64,000 nucleotides of DNA from Saccharicrinis sp963677245. Its GTDB lineage: Bacteria > Bacteroidota > Bacteroidia > Bacteroidales > Marinilabiliaceae. Where the stretch lies: positions 62,001-126,000 of the forward strand of contig OY781921.1 in assembly GCA_963677245.1 (NCBI GenBank), in the 5' to 3' direction. Below the pieces are notes generated by a model. It made no database searches. It saw only the letters and a list, made by a program, of their open reading frames with translations, and was not told the origin of the DNA. Numbering within the stretch: position 1 is the first letter of the stretch; the number at the start of each line of letters is the position of its first letter. Shown here in pieces: positions 8,916 through 16,908 of this stretch. The translations under genes were made by a program, and so were the position numbers.

Positions 8916-10031
8916 ATGTTGGATTACAGAGAGCAAATACAAAGCATATACGAGTTTATAAAGCGTTCGGAGGACGAACAAAAGTACCCTTACGCATACG
9001 AAATATATCTGGTAACAGGAGTTGATGAAACGGCACTCACTTCGAGAACTGCCGGAACTGAAAAGTTTAACCGAGATATTGAAAGTGCTATTGAGAAAGC
9101 AAAACAATCACATGGTACACTTAGGGTTGATGTATTTGGAGGTAAAAGCCCCAATGCAAGAAGCCTGAACAGCTATACCATCAATGTGAGTAAACTTCTC
9201 AATCCACCAAAAGAACCACTTGAGAGAGCAGAACTTCAAACCATTATTCAAGAAGAGGTTAAACAGCAACAGATTCAGAATAACACAAATGGTTTAGGAG
9301 AATTAGATACGCTATTGGGATTGTTCTCAGGTGAAAACGAACAGGCAAAAAACAAATTGGAAGGTTTGTTTGGCGTGTTCAATGCCTTATCTGGCAATAA
9401 CAAAGAGGTAGAGCGAATCAGCTACCAAAAGCAGTTGGATGATTTTAAGTTCGAGACACGCTACAATACTTTGGAAGAAAAGTACGAACGTTTACGCAAT
9501 GAAAATGCAGAGTTACGTGCCGAAAAAGACCGCTACCAAAGTGAAAATAGGGAACTAAAAACCGATAAAACAGACCTTGAAAGCCGTCTTGCAGGGTATG
9601 CTCCGAATGAAGTAATGAAGCGTGTTGCCACAGGTGCATTGGTAGGCATCGGTTCACGCATACTTACAAATAGTCCAAAAACAGCAGAGCTACTAGGACT
9701 TACAGCAGATGAGTTGAAAGGTGCTTTAGGAATGATTGAAGACAATTCTGAAGAAACAACTCACGTACCTGAAACCAATGTTGAGATTACCGACATGGGT
9801 GCTCCAAGCTCACCAGAAGACAGAAAGAAAGCAGAAATAATCAAGAACCTTTCTGATGCACTTATGACATGGGAGCTGCAAGATGTAGCCAAGATTGCCA
9901 ATATCGTTGGCTTGTGTTTGGATAAAGCGGAACTCATCAATAAAACACTCATGTTCCTGAATCAAGCTATGAACGGTATCGAAGAACCGGGTAATGCTGA
10001 TTTAGAAAATCAAGATTTAGATAACGATTAA
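8916..10031 (+). CDS. Coiled-coil virion or scaffold candidate
   Basis: 371 residues. Residues about 1-100 form an unknown domain; NGLGELDTLLGLF at about 126-138 carries the glycine-leucine motif seen in neighbouring virion candidates. Residues about 165-225 form a long heptad-rich coiled coil (repeated E/K/R and L/Y pattern). A short hydrophobic helix follows (about 235-250), and the C-terminus is acidic. Eleven bases separate its stop from the next small gene. A scaffold, spike-base or internal virion protein would fit; no family recognised. Confidence 0.5.
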   Translation: MLDYREQIQSIYEFIKRSEDEQKYPYAYEIYLVTGVDETALTSRTAGTEKFNRDIESAIEKAKQSHGTLRVDVFGGKSPNARSLNSYTINVSKLLNPPKEPLERAELQTIIQEEVKQQQIQNNTNGLGELDTLLGLFSGENEQAKNKLEGLFGVFNALSGNNKEVERISYQKQLDDFKFETRYNTLEEKYERLRNENAELRAEKDRYQSENRELKTDKTDLESRLAGYAPNEVMKRVATGALVGIGSRILTNSPKTAELLGLTADELKGALGMIEDNSEETTHVPETNVEITDMGAPSSPEDRKKAEIIKNLSDALMTWELQDVAKIANIVGLCLDKAELINKTLMFLNQAMNGIEEPGNADLENQDLDND

Positions 10032-10042
10032 AACATACGATT

Positions 10043-10219
10043 ATGAGAAAATTCAAAGTAGGAATTACCATTGAAGCAGAAACACATGAAACAGTTCAAC
10101 AAGTAGGCAACCTGATACAAAATGCGGTAAACAAGGTTGAACAAGAGGATATTATTAAGCTGCTCTCCAAAGTAGCCAAGAATCCAAAGATTGTAAAGAC
10201 CGCATTGAGATACATCTAA
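10043..10219 (+). CDS. Small 58-residue protein
   Basis: A short gene with ATG at 10043 and TAA at 10217-10219. The product begins MRKFKVGITIEAE and continues as an amphipathic helical stretch with many K, V and N residues. It fills the only gap between two structural genes and keeps the tight spacing of the operon (11 bases upstream, 12 downstream), which is the main reason to accept it as real. Function unknown. Confidence 0.45.
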   Translation: MRKFKVGITIEAETHETVQQVGNLIQNAVNKVEQEDIIKLLSKVAKNPKIVKTALRYI

Positions 10220-10231
10220 AATTCAAGTACC

Positions 10232-10708
10232 GTGCAAAAGTTACCACCAGTAAATAAGGCAACATTAGTCGCTAATGGAATAAAATACGGCTTACCCATA
10301 TTAGGCGTAGGTATAGGTATTTATGCCGTTAAAAAACTATTGTTCAAGCGTAATCCTGATGGCACTTCATCAAGGGTTGCTCCTGCATTGAGCGATATGG
10401 TTTTGCAAAAGGAAAATTTGACCATTTCCCCATCTGATGCAGCCTTGTATGCTAATACGCTGTACGGTGCAATGCTTGATTTTGGAACAGACGAAAAAAC
10501 GATTTACAGCACCATAGATAAGCTACAGACCAAAGATGATATGCTTCTGGTGATAAAAGCTTTCGGCATGAAAATGTACCTATGGGGAACTCGTGCTGCG
10601 TTTCTTGGTCAGGACTACAATTTAATTGGTTGGCTGCGCTTTGAGCTAAGCGATAAAGAGATTGCCAAAATAAAACCCAAGTTCGACAGTTGGGGAATCC
10701 CTCTCTAA
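10232..10708 (+). CDS. Membrane-anchored protein with an annexin-like helical domain
   Basis: 158 residues from a GTG start (no usable ATG upstream or near). A single membrane segment lies at about 17-36, followed by a basic stop-transfer (KKLLFKR). Residues about 70-110 have the pattern of an annexin-type repeat (GTDE followed by an amphipathic helix and 'KDDMLLVIKAFG'). Such short anchored helical proteins occur in Bacteroidota prophage-like loci, but this comparison is from memory of the pattern, not a search. Probably a minor membrane protein of the particle or of the infected cell envelope. Confidence 0.45.
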   Translation: MQKLPPVNKATLVANGIKYGLPILGVGIGIYAVKKLLFKRNPDGTSSRVAPALSDMVLQKENLTISPSDAALYANTLYGAMLDFGTDEKTIYSTIDKLQTKDDMLLVIKAFGMKMYLWGTRAAFLGQDYNLIGWLRFELSDKEIAKIKPKFDSWGIPL

Positions 10709-10714
10709 CAGGCA

Positions 10715-11368
10715 ATGCCTGAGATAATCATAAAAGCTATAGGCTATAAAAAACTAAGTGGGTATATGAATAAAAAGATATTATTTATTTCGGGAGGGTT
10801 AGTAACCACAGGGGCGATAGTGACCACCGTTTTACTTATTCGCAGACGCAATAAGAAAAGACAGCAAGGGCTATTGCCCCATCGTGGTTCAAACATTTTA
10901 ACTACGAACAGCAATGAGTTGCCTTCGGATTTTCAAAATTGGAATGGTGGCAATACTTATCTATCCAATGCACCCAGGGGCATTCGCAACAATAATCCGG
11001 GAAACCTGATTTACACCAACATCAAATGGAACGGTAAACTGCCTAAAGAGCAGAACGAAGACAGACGTTTTGAAATGTTTAAAGCTCCTGTTTACGGAGT
11101 TCGTGCCATGATTAAAGACCTCAAGCATGACATTGAAAAAGGCAAGAATACAGTTCCGGCTCTAATTGAAGAATATGCGCCCAAGTTTGAGAACAATACG
11201 GCAGCTTATATCAATACCGTGTGCAAGGATTTAAAGGTGAGCAAAACAGCCAAACTGCTACCAACTAAGAATACGCTTCGCCTTTTGGTGCTTTCAATAG
11301 CCAAAGTTGAGAATGGAGGCAGTTACGTCAGCAATGAACTGTTCGACAGGGCTTATTCAATGATTTAG
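10715..11368 (+). CDS. Membrane-anchored muramidase-like virion protein ('structural protein P5'-type)
   Basis: 217 residues if started at 10715; an ATG at 10766 giving a protein that begins with its membrane segment (MNKKILFISGG) is an equally good start. After the anchor and a basic stop-transfer comes the RGIRNNNPGNL signature, which marks a phage virion-associated muramidase-like or 'structural protein P5' domain, extending to the end. These proteins are usually carried in the particle and open the cell wall during entry. Its place in the structural block, separate from the GH108 enzyme in the lysis cassette at 25.4 kb, supports an entry role. Confidence 0.6.
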   Translation: MPEIIIKAIGYKKLSGYMNKKILFISGGLVTTGAIVTTVLLIRRRNKKRQQGLLPHRGSNILTTNSNELPSDFQNWNGGNTYLSNAPRGIRNNNPGNLIYTNIKWNGKLPKEQNEDRRFEMFKAPVYGVRAMIKDLKHDIEKGKNTVPALIEEYAPKFENNTAAYINTVCKDLKVSKTAKLLPTKNTLRLLVLSIAKVENGGSYVSNELFDRAYSMI

Positions 11369-11389
11369 AAATTTAAAAGACTTTATTAT

Positions 11390-13891
11390 ATGGGAACAAT
11401 CAAGATGTTTAGGGGAACAACCCCACCGTTACTGAAAAAGGGTGAATGGGCTTCAGATGGTCAGTATGCCTATTTAGGTATGGAACACGAACAATACAAG
11501 GTATTTCAGGGCGTGTTTGATATGAGTAAGGACCAGCAGATTGCAGGATTTGAATACGACCTTGACCAAAAGGCAATTATCATTCCAACGGGAACACCGT
11601 TTTCAAAGCTCCAGCTTTTATTCGATTCATTGCCCAAGGCATTAAAATACCATACCAACGAAAATGCAAGTATCAGCATCATGTTCGAGGATGGTACTTT
11701 CATTAACGACTTGGGAACCTTCCTGGTACTTCGTGATTTTTCCTATCAAATCAACATTTGCTCATTGAGTAACAAGGTGGATGGTATGGTCGGTACTTAC
11801 GTAAAGCCTGTTGTTTTTCAGAGCGACAAGGCTATTGAGATTTACAATAGTGCCATAAACTTTAGGGATATTCGTTTCGAGTACAGTGATGAAGGAAGCG
11901 GTGCATTGGCATTCCTGAACAGTACCACCAATATTGACGATTGCTGTTTTGAGGCAAAAGTTAACCAATCATGTGTGTTTGACCGTGGTTATAATAAGAT
12001 TGTTTTCTCTGATACTTATTTCAAGATGAACCGTGATGTTCAGGACACAATCTTAGATAGGGCTTCCGTAGGTTCTTTCATCAATATCGCTCGTTCTAAA
12101 TCTGCTCCGGACTTTAGACCGAAGACCATTGTTCAGCAAATTTCAGGAGGTCTGATAATCGCAGGGAATGTTGAAGACTTATTGATTTCAGAGAAAAGCC
12201 CGGTGTATATGCCCAATGGCGGTATTGAGGTACACGGTGGATTTGTTACCGACCCTGATGGCAATCTAAATATTGCCATTCCAACAAAACTATCTCAGTT
12301 GGAAAATGATATGAACCTGACCTCAAATTTTGAGGAATTGGAAAACAAACCCAATACCATTTCTCCTGAACAGGCTACTGCCATTGAAAACAACAATAAA
12401 AAGAGTAGCTATCCACAGGAAGATGCCGAGAAGCTTGCAGGGATTGAGGAAGGTGCAACTGCCGGGGCTGATTGGAATGCAAATATTCAGAATAAGCCGA
12501 CTACCATATCGGTAGAACAGGCAGCAGCAATCGAAGCGAATACACAAAAACATTCCTATCCCGAAGCCGATGAAAACAAATTGGCCGGGATTGAAGAAAA
12601 TGCCACCGTTGGAGCTGATTGGGACACGAATTTACAGAACAAACCTGTAACCATTTCGCCACAACAAGCAGCCGATATTGAAGCTAATAATGCTAAACGC
12701 AGCTATCCACAAGCCGATGAAGACAAGCTTTCAGGCATAGAGGATAATGCAACTTCCGGGGCTGATTGGGAAACGAATATTGCCAATAAGCCTACAACTA
12801 TTTCAGAGGAACAAGCTACGGCTATTGAAGCAAACACAGCAAAACGTTCATACCCCGAAGCGGATGAAAACAAATTGGCAGGGATTGAAGAAGGTGCTAC
12901 TGTTGGAGCAGATTGGGAATCGAATGTACAAAACAAGCCGACAACCATATCGGCAGAACAGGCAGCAGCTATTGAGGCGAATACCGAAAAACGAAGCTAT
13001 CCACAGGTCGATGAAGATAAGCTTTCTGGCATAGAAGAAAATGCAACTGCCGGAGCGGATTGGGAAACAAATATTGCCAATAAGCCTACCACTATTTCAG
13101 AGGAACAGGCTACGGCTATTGAAGCGAACACGGCAAAACGTTCTTATCCCGAAGCGGATGAAACCAAACTTGGAGGAATCGAAGAAGGTGCTACTGTTGG
13201 AGCAGATTGGGAAACTAATATTCAGAATAAACCTGTTACCATATCGGCAGAACAGGCAGCAGCCATTGAAACCAATGCCCAAAAGCGAAGCTACCCACAA
13301 ACTGACCAGGACAAACTTTCGGGTATCGAAGAAAACGCCACAGCCGGGGCAGATTGGGAGACGAATATTGCCAATAAGCCTACCACAATAACAGAGGAAC
13401 AATCTATCGCTATCGAAGCAAACACAGCAAAACGTTCATACCCCGAAGCGGATGAAACCAAGCTTGGAGAAATCGAAGAAGGTGCTACTGTTGGAGGTGA
13501 TTGGGAAACAAATATTCAGAACAAACCAACAACCATATCAGCAGAACAGGCAGCAGCTATAGAAGCCAATAATGCTAAACGCAGTTACCCACAGGCAGAT
13601 GAAGACAAGCTTTCGGGCATTGAAGAGAATGCCACAGTTGGAGCAGATTGGGATGTCAACTTACAGAACATTCCTGACTTTCTAAAAAAGTTCCTACAGG
13701 TGTATGCCGATTCCGGAATTTTCTCAGGAGAAGATTGGGAAGCAAAGCTGGCTGAGATACTGAACTTCCAAATCAACTTCATGAAAAACTTCGTGGATGC
13801 TGATGTGGTAAGCCTTTCGGTTGATGTTGCTGGAAATAACCTGAAGTTGAGATTTACTGACGAAACAGACAAAACCATTACACTCCAATAA
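11390..13891 (+). CDS. Spike/receptor-binding protein with nine 49-residue repeats
   Basis: 833 residues. Residues about 1-300 are beta-rich with parallel-strand-like spacing (possible beta helix), then a stalk of nine tandem 49-residue repeats (residues 319-759) with the pattern NKPTTIS-EQ-AIEAN-KRSYP-ADE-KL-GIEE-AT-GADW, then a short C-terminal domain. Stalk repeats with 'KLxGIExxAT' elements are common in phage tail fibres and spikes. Repeats alternate between a 'PEADE..KLAGIEEGAT' and a 'PQADEDKLSGIEENAT' form, so the unit has grown by doubling. Likely a trimeric host-recognition fibre. The lack of tail genes means it would sit on a vertex or on the capsid surface. Confidence 0.6.
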   Translation: MGTIKMFRGTTPPLLKKGEWASDGQYAYLGMEHEQYKVFQGVFDMSKDQQIAGFEYDLDQKAIIIPTGTPFSKLQLLFDSLPKALKYHTNENASISIMFEDGTFINDLGTFLVLRDFSYQINICSLSNKVDGMVGTYVKPVVFQSDKAIEIYNSAINFRDIRFEYSDEGSGALAFLNSTTNIDDCCFEAKVNQSCVFDRGYNKIVFSDTYFKMNRDVQDTILDRASVGSFINIARSKSAPDFRPKTIVQQISGGLIIAGNVEDLLISEKSPVYMPNGGIEVHGGFVTDPDGNLNIAIPTKLSQLENDMNLTSNFEELENKPNTISPEQATAIENNNKKSSYPQEDAEKLAGIEEGATAGADWNANIQNKPTTISVEQAAAIEANTQKHSYPEADENKLAGIEENATVGADWDTNLQNKPVTISPQQAADIEANNAKRSYPQADEDKLSGIEDNATSGADWETNIANKPTTISEEQATAIEANTAKRSYPEADENKLAGIEEGATVGADWESNVQNKPTTISAEQAAAIEANTEKRSYPQVDEDKLSGIEENATAGADWETNIANKPTTISEEQATAIEANTAKRSYPEADETKLGGIEEGATVGADWETNIQNKPVTISAEQAAAIETNAQKRSYPQTDQDKLSGIEENATAGADWETNIANKPTTITEEQSIAIEANTAKRSYPEADETKLGEIEEGATVGGDWETNIQNKPTTISAEQAAAIEANNAKRSYPQADEDKLSGIEENATVGADWDVNLQNIPDFLKKFLQVYADSGIFSGEDWEAKLAEILNFQINFMKNFVDADVVSLSVDVAGNNLKLRFTDETDKTITLQ
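12344..13666 (+). repeat. Nine tandem 147-base coding repeats
   Basis: Nine in-frame copies of exactly 147 bases (9 x 147 = 1323, spanning 12344 to 13666) inside the spike gene. Copies alternate between two types, giving a higher-order period of 294 bases. The even length and phase allow copy-number change by recombination without frameshift. Confidence 0.9.
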
Positions 13892-13893
13892 TT

Positions 13894-14394
13894 ATGAAAG
13901 TATTAGTAATAGCAAGCCTTTTCACGGCATTTATAGCATTGGTAGTTTATCTTACCTCAATCATAGCGGTTCATGGCATCCGCAAATCAATTTCCGATAG
14001 CAATTACTTTCTACGCAAACCCTACAAGCTTGTATTTGAGATAGTGATGTGGGTTTGTGGACTGGCCATCATCATAACAGGTCTGTTCATTAATGAAACT
14101 GCCGATTGGTGGGTTATTGGAGGTGGTATCGGAATCTTTTTAGTCGGTGTATTCTCTGACTTTAAACGAAACCTCTTTATCCGTATTGCTCACTATGTAT
14201 CAGCAATTGGCGGTTTTGCGCTCCTTGGATTAAGCTATTATTTCAGCTTCGGTAATATAGAATACACCATCATCATCGCTATTTCGGCATTAATTGCAAC
14301 AGGCTTTGCCGATAAGCGAATTTGGTGTTTGGAGCTGACAATGGCAGCAGAGATATTTATAGGTCTTTTCTATTTGGCTCACACAATCATGTAG
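13894..14394 (+). CDS. Polytopic membrane protein
   Basis: 166 residues with five or six predicted membrane segments and short loops; the largest loop is basic (about 30-45). It starts two bases after the spike gene stop and precedes the methyltransferase gene, so it sits at the border between the structural and DNA-processing blocks. No family recognised. It could be a virion membrane protein, a DNA-entry channel component or a superinfection-exclusion protein. Confidence 0.45.
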   Translation: MKVLVIASLFTAFIALVVYLTSIIAVHGIRKSISDSNYFLRKPYKLVFEIVMWVCGLAIIITGLFINETADWWVIGGGIGIFLVGVFSDFKRNLFIRIAHYVSAIGGFALLGLSYYFSFGNIEYTIIIAISALIATGFADKRIWCLELTMAAEIFIGLFYLAHTIM

Positions 14395-14407
14395 TTCTGG
14401 TTTGTTC

Positions 14408-16204
14408 ATGGATAAAAAGGGCTACATATCAAGGATTCGTGAGGATTTAAAGGCGGAACGTAAGCACTCTAAAACCACTATTGAAAGCATTGCCAAAAGC
14501 TTCGGTATTGCCAATAAAAATTTGGTGAAAGAATTTACCGAACTGGCAATAATCCTTAACGCAAGAGAGATAGCACACGACAGTTCGCTGACCACTTACG
14601 AGAAATACCTTGATATTGTAGCCCTGTATCAATCACAGGTAAATCTTTCAATGCGTACAAGCATGAGTGTATTGATGCAACAATATTCCACTCCGGCACC
14701 TATTTCATTCCTGGCATCGAGTTATATTTTAAAATCAGGTAGCTTATCAGGCTACAAAGCTTTTAAGAATATCGTAAAGGGAAGCACTAAAGGTAAAATT
14801 GTCGGCAATGCTCACCTTACCAATGATAAAAACGATTTCCCAAAGTATTTAGAACCATCGGCAGGGAACGGACTTTTAACCATTGCTTTGCCTTATCACT
14901 ATACCCATGTTAACGAGCTGGACGATGTTAGGCTTGTCAACTTGAAAGAACAACCTTTTGCAAAGGTCAGCTCTTGGGATGCCTTAAAACCTCCGGCAGC
15001 TTATGACAGAACCTATGACGGCATAGTTACGAATCCACCTTTCGGTTCACTTTCTCAACCTGAACTTTTCGGAAAATTCAAAATCAAGCGATTGGAACAT
15101 GCAATGGCATTAAACGCTTTGCGTTGCATGAAGGATGATGGTAAGGCAGCCATTATCATTGGTGGTCACACCACTTGGGACGAACACGGTCGGGTAACCG
15201 CAGGAACTAACCGCATCTTTCTGAATTACCTCTACCATTTTTACAACGTTGAAGATATTATTCCTATTAACGGCAAAATGCTGTACTCCAGACAAGGAAC
15301 TTCAATCAATACCCGATTGATTTTAATTGATGGAGCAAAAGCAGTTCCCGAAGGAGCAGCTCCGCTTAAAAATAAATTACACAGCACCGTTGTCAATACC
15401 CACGAAGAACTTTGGGACAGGGTTGGTTTAGGCAACAGTAGAAGCCCAAAACCTCAAACTAAAGATGTAAAGATTATTAAACTTCGTGCTAAAGCCATCC
15501 TGATAAAGCAAAAGCAGTTATCACTTGGTAAACTCCCAACGGCAAAGCGACCGCTACGCATTTTGGTAGCTTGTGAAGAAAGCCAAACCGTTACAATGGC
15601 ACTTCGCAGTCGGGGGCATGAAGCCCATAGCTGTGATATTCTTCCAACCACAGGCTTACATCCTGAATGGCACATCCAGGATGATGTATTGAACCAATTG
15701 GATAAAGGTTGGGATATGATGATTGCTTTTCCACCATGCACTTACCTGACTGTTTCAGGCAATGCCTGGATGCACGACCCGGAACGTCAAAAGGAACGTA
15801 AGAAAGCACTGGCTTTTATACGAAAATTGATGAAAGCTCCCATTGATAAAATTGCCATTGAAAATCCCATTGGTGTTATCAGTACCTCAATCCGCAAGCC
15901 TGACCAAATCATTCAGCCCTACTATTTTGGTGACAATGCAAAGAAATCAACTTGCTTGTGGTTAAAGAACCTACCACTACTAGAACCAACCGATATGCTC
16001 GATGAAGACCAATTGGAATACAAACATTGGTACGACAAAAAGAAAAAGCGTTGGAGAAGGCAACCGCTTTGGTACTACAAAGCAAGAGATTTAAGCGATG
16101 AAGAAAGACGTAGAGTTCGCAGTAAGACCTTTCAGGGGATTGCCGATGCAATGGCTGACCAATGGACGGAGAAACAGCAAGCAAATAACAGAAAAACTGC
16201 CTAG
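14408..16204 (+). CDS. Fused adenine-type and cytosine-type DNA methyltransferase
   Basis: 598 residues from the ATG at 14408; a TTG at 14402 is less likely. The N-terminal unit has a Rossmann methyltransferase motif I (EPSAGNG from 149) and NPPFG from 209, the amino-methyltransferase catalytic motif. At 358-371 lies KLRAKAILIKQKQL, a tag found at the C-termini of three other element enzymes. The C-terminal unit (about 380-598) is a phage-type cytosine methyltransferase-like domain beginning ILVACEESQTVT, with the P-P-C core at 442-444. The internal tag suggests that two separately tagged genes fused. Likely role: modifying the element DNA against host restriction. Target sequences are unknown. 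Confidence 0.75.
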   Translation: MDKKGYISRIREDLKAERKHSKTTIESIAKSFGIANKNLVKEFTELAIILNAREIAHDSSLTTYEKYLDIVALYQSQVNLSMRTSMSVLMQQYSTPAPISFLASSYILKSGSLSGYKAFKNIVKGSTKGKIVGNAHLTNDKNDFPKYLEPSAGNGLLTIALPYHYTHVNELDDVRLVNLKEQPFAKVSSWDALKPPAAYDRTYDGIVTNPPFGSLSQPELFGKFKIKRLEHAMALNALRCMKDDGKAAIIIGGHTTWDEHGRVTAGTNRIFLNYLYHFYNVEDIIPINGKMLYSRQGTSINTRLILIDGAKAVPEGAAPLKNKLHSTVVNTHEELWDRVGLGNSRSPKPQTKDVKIIKLRAKAILIKQKQLSLGKLPTAKRPLRILVACEESQTVTMALRSRGHEAHSCDILPTTGLHPEWHIQDDVLNQLDKGWDMMIAFPPCTYLTVSGNAWMHDPERQKERKKALAFIRKLMKAPIDKIAIENPIGVISTSIRKPDQIIQPYYFGDNAKKSTCLWLKNLPLLEPTDMLDEDQLEYKHWYDKKKKRWRRQPLWYYKARDLSDEERRRVRSKTFQGIADAMADQWTEKQQANNRKTA

Positions 16205-16206
16205 CC

Positions 16207-16893
16207 ATGAAGATACTGAACTTATACAGTGGCTTGGGTGGAAACCGCAAATTGTGGAAAGGCGTTAGTGTGACTGCCGTTGAGAATAACGAGCAGATAG
16301 CAGCCGTTTACAAAAAGCATTTTCCAAATGATAAGATTGTGATTGGTGATGCACATGATTACCTGGTTCGCAATTTCCGTGACTATGATTTTATTTGGAG
16401 CAGTCCACCGTGTCAGAGCCACAGCAAGATGATGAGAGCCACCCGGCACACCATCAATAAATATCCTGACTTAAAACTCTATGAAGAAATCCTTTTACTC
16501 AAATACTTCTTCAAGGGCAATTGGGTAGTTGAAAATGTAGCTCCCTATTACGAACCACTTATAGAACCGACTGCCAAAATTGGGAGGCATTTGTTTTGGA
16601 GCAATTACCATATCGAGACGATTGACATTCCCGGAATCAAAGGCATTTTTTCCGCTACTCCGGAGGAACTCAAAAAGCAGTTAGGATTCAACTACAAGGG
16701 AAACATCTACTACAAAGGAAACCATGATGGAGGGCAAGTTCTACGCAATTGTGTTCACCCGAAGCTTGGACTGCATGTACTCAATCAGGTTAATCAGGGC
16801 AAAGCAAAAAGGAAGGCTTTCATTCAGCAGAATCAAATAAAGGCAAGGGCAATCCTATTAAAACAGAAGCACCAGTGCGACTGGAGCGAATAA
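16207..16893 (+). CDS. C5 cytosine DNA methyltransferase
   Basis: 228 residues, short for a C5 methyltransferase. Motif I (LNLYSGLGG, near residue 4), motif IV with the catalytic C69 (SSPPCQSHS) and motif VI (VVENV, about 103-107) are visible. The target-recognition region is reduced, and the C-terminus ends in a variant of the element tag (IKARAILLKQKHQ, 211-223). Starts three bases after the fused methyltransferase stop. It would methylate cytosine in the element DNA, and because of the tag might be carried in the particle. Confidence 0.75.
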   Translation: MKILNLYSGLGGNRKLWKGVSVTAVENNEQIAAVYKKHFPNDKIVIGDAHDYLVRNFRDYDFIWSSPPCQSHSKMMRATRHTINKYPDLKLYEEILLLKYFFKGNWVVENVAPYYEPLIEPTAKIGRHLFWSNYHIETIDIPGIKGIFSATPEELKKQLGFNYKGNIYYKGNHDGGQVLRNCVHPKLGLHVLNQVNQGKAKRKAFIQQNQIKARAILLKQKHQCDWSE

Positions 16894-16908
16894 TTAAAAC
16901 CAAATTGT

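Noticed and set aside
10537..10620. Complete annexin protein
   Set aside because: Only one annexin-like helical unit is apparent and no calcium-binding loop is clear; kept as a pattern remark only.
12344..13666. CRISPR-like or DGR-like repeat array
   Set aside because: The repeats are contiguous, 147 bases long and in frame inside one gene, without spacers, and no reverse transcriptase is nearby.
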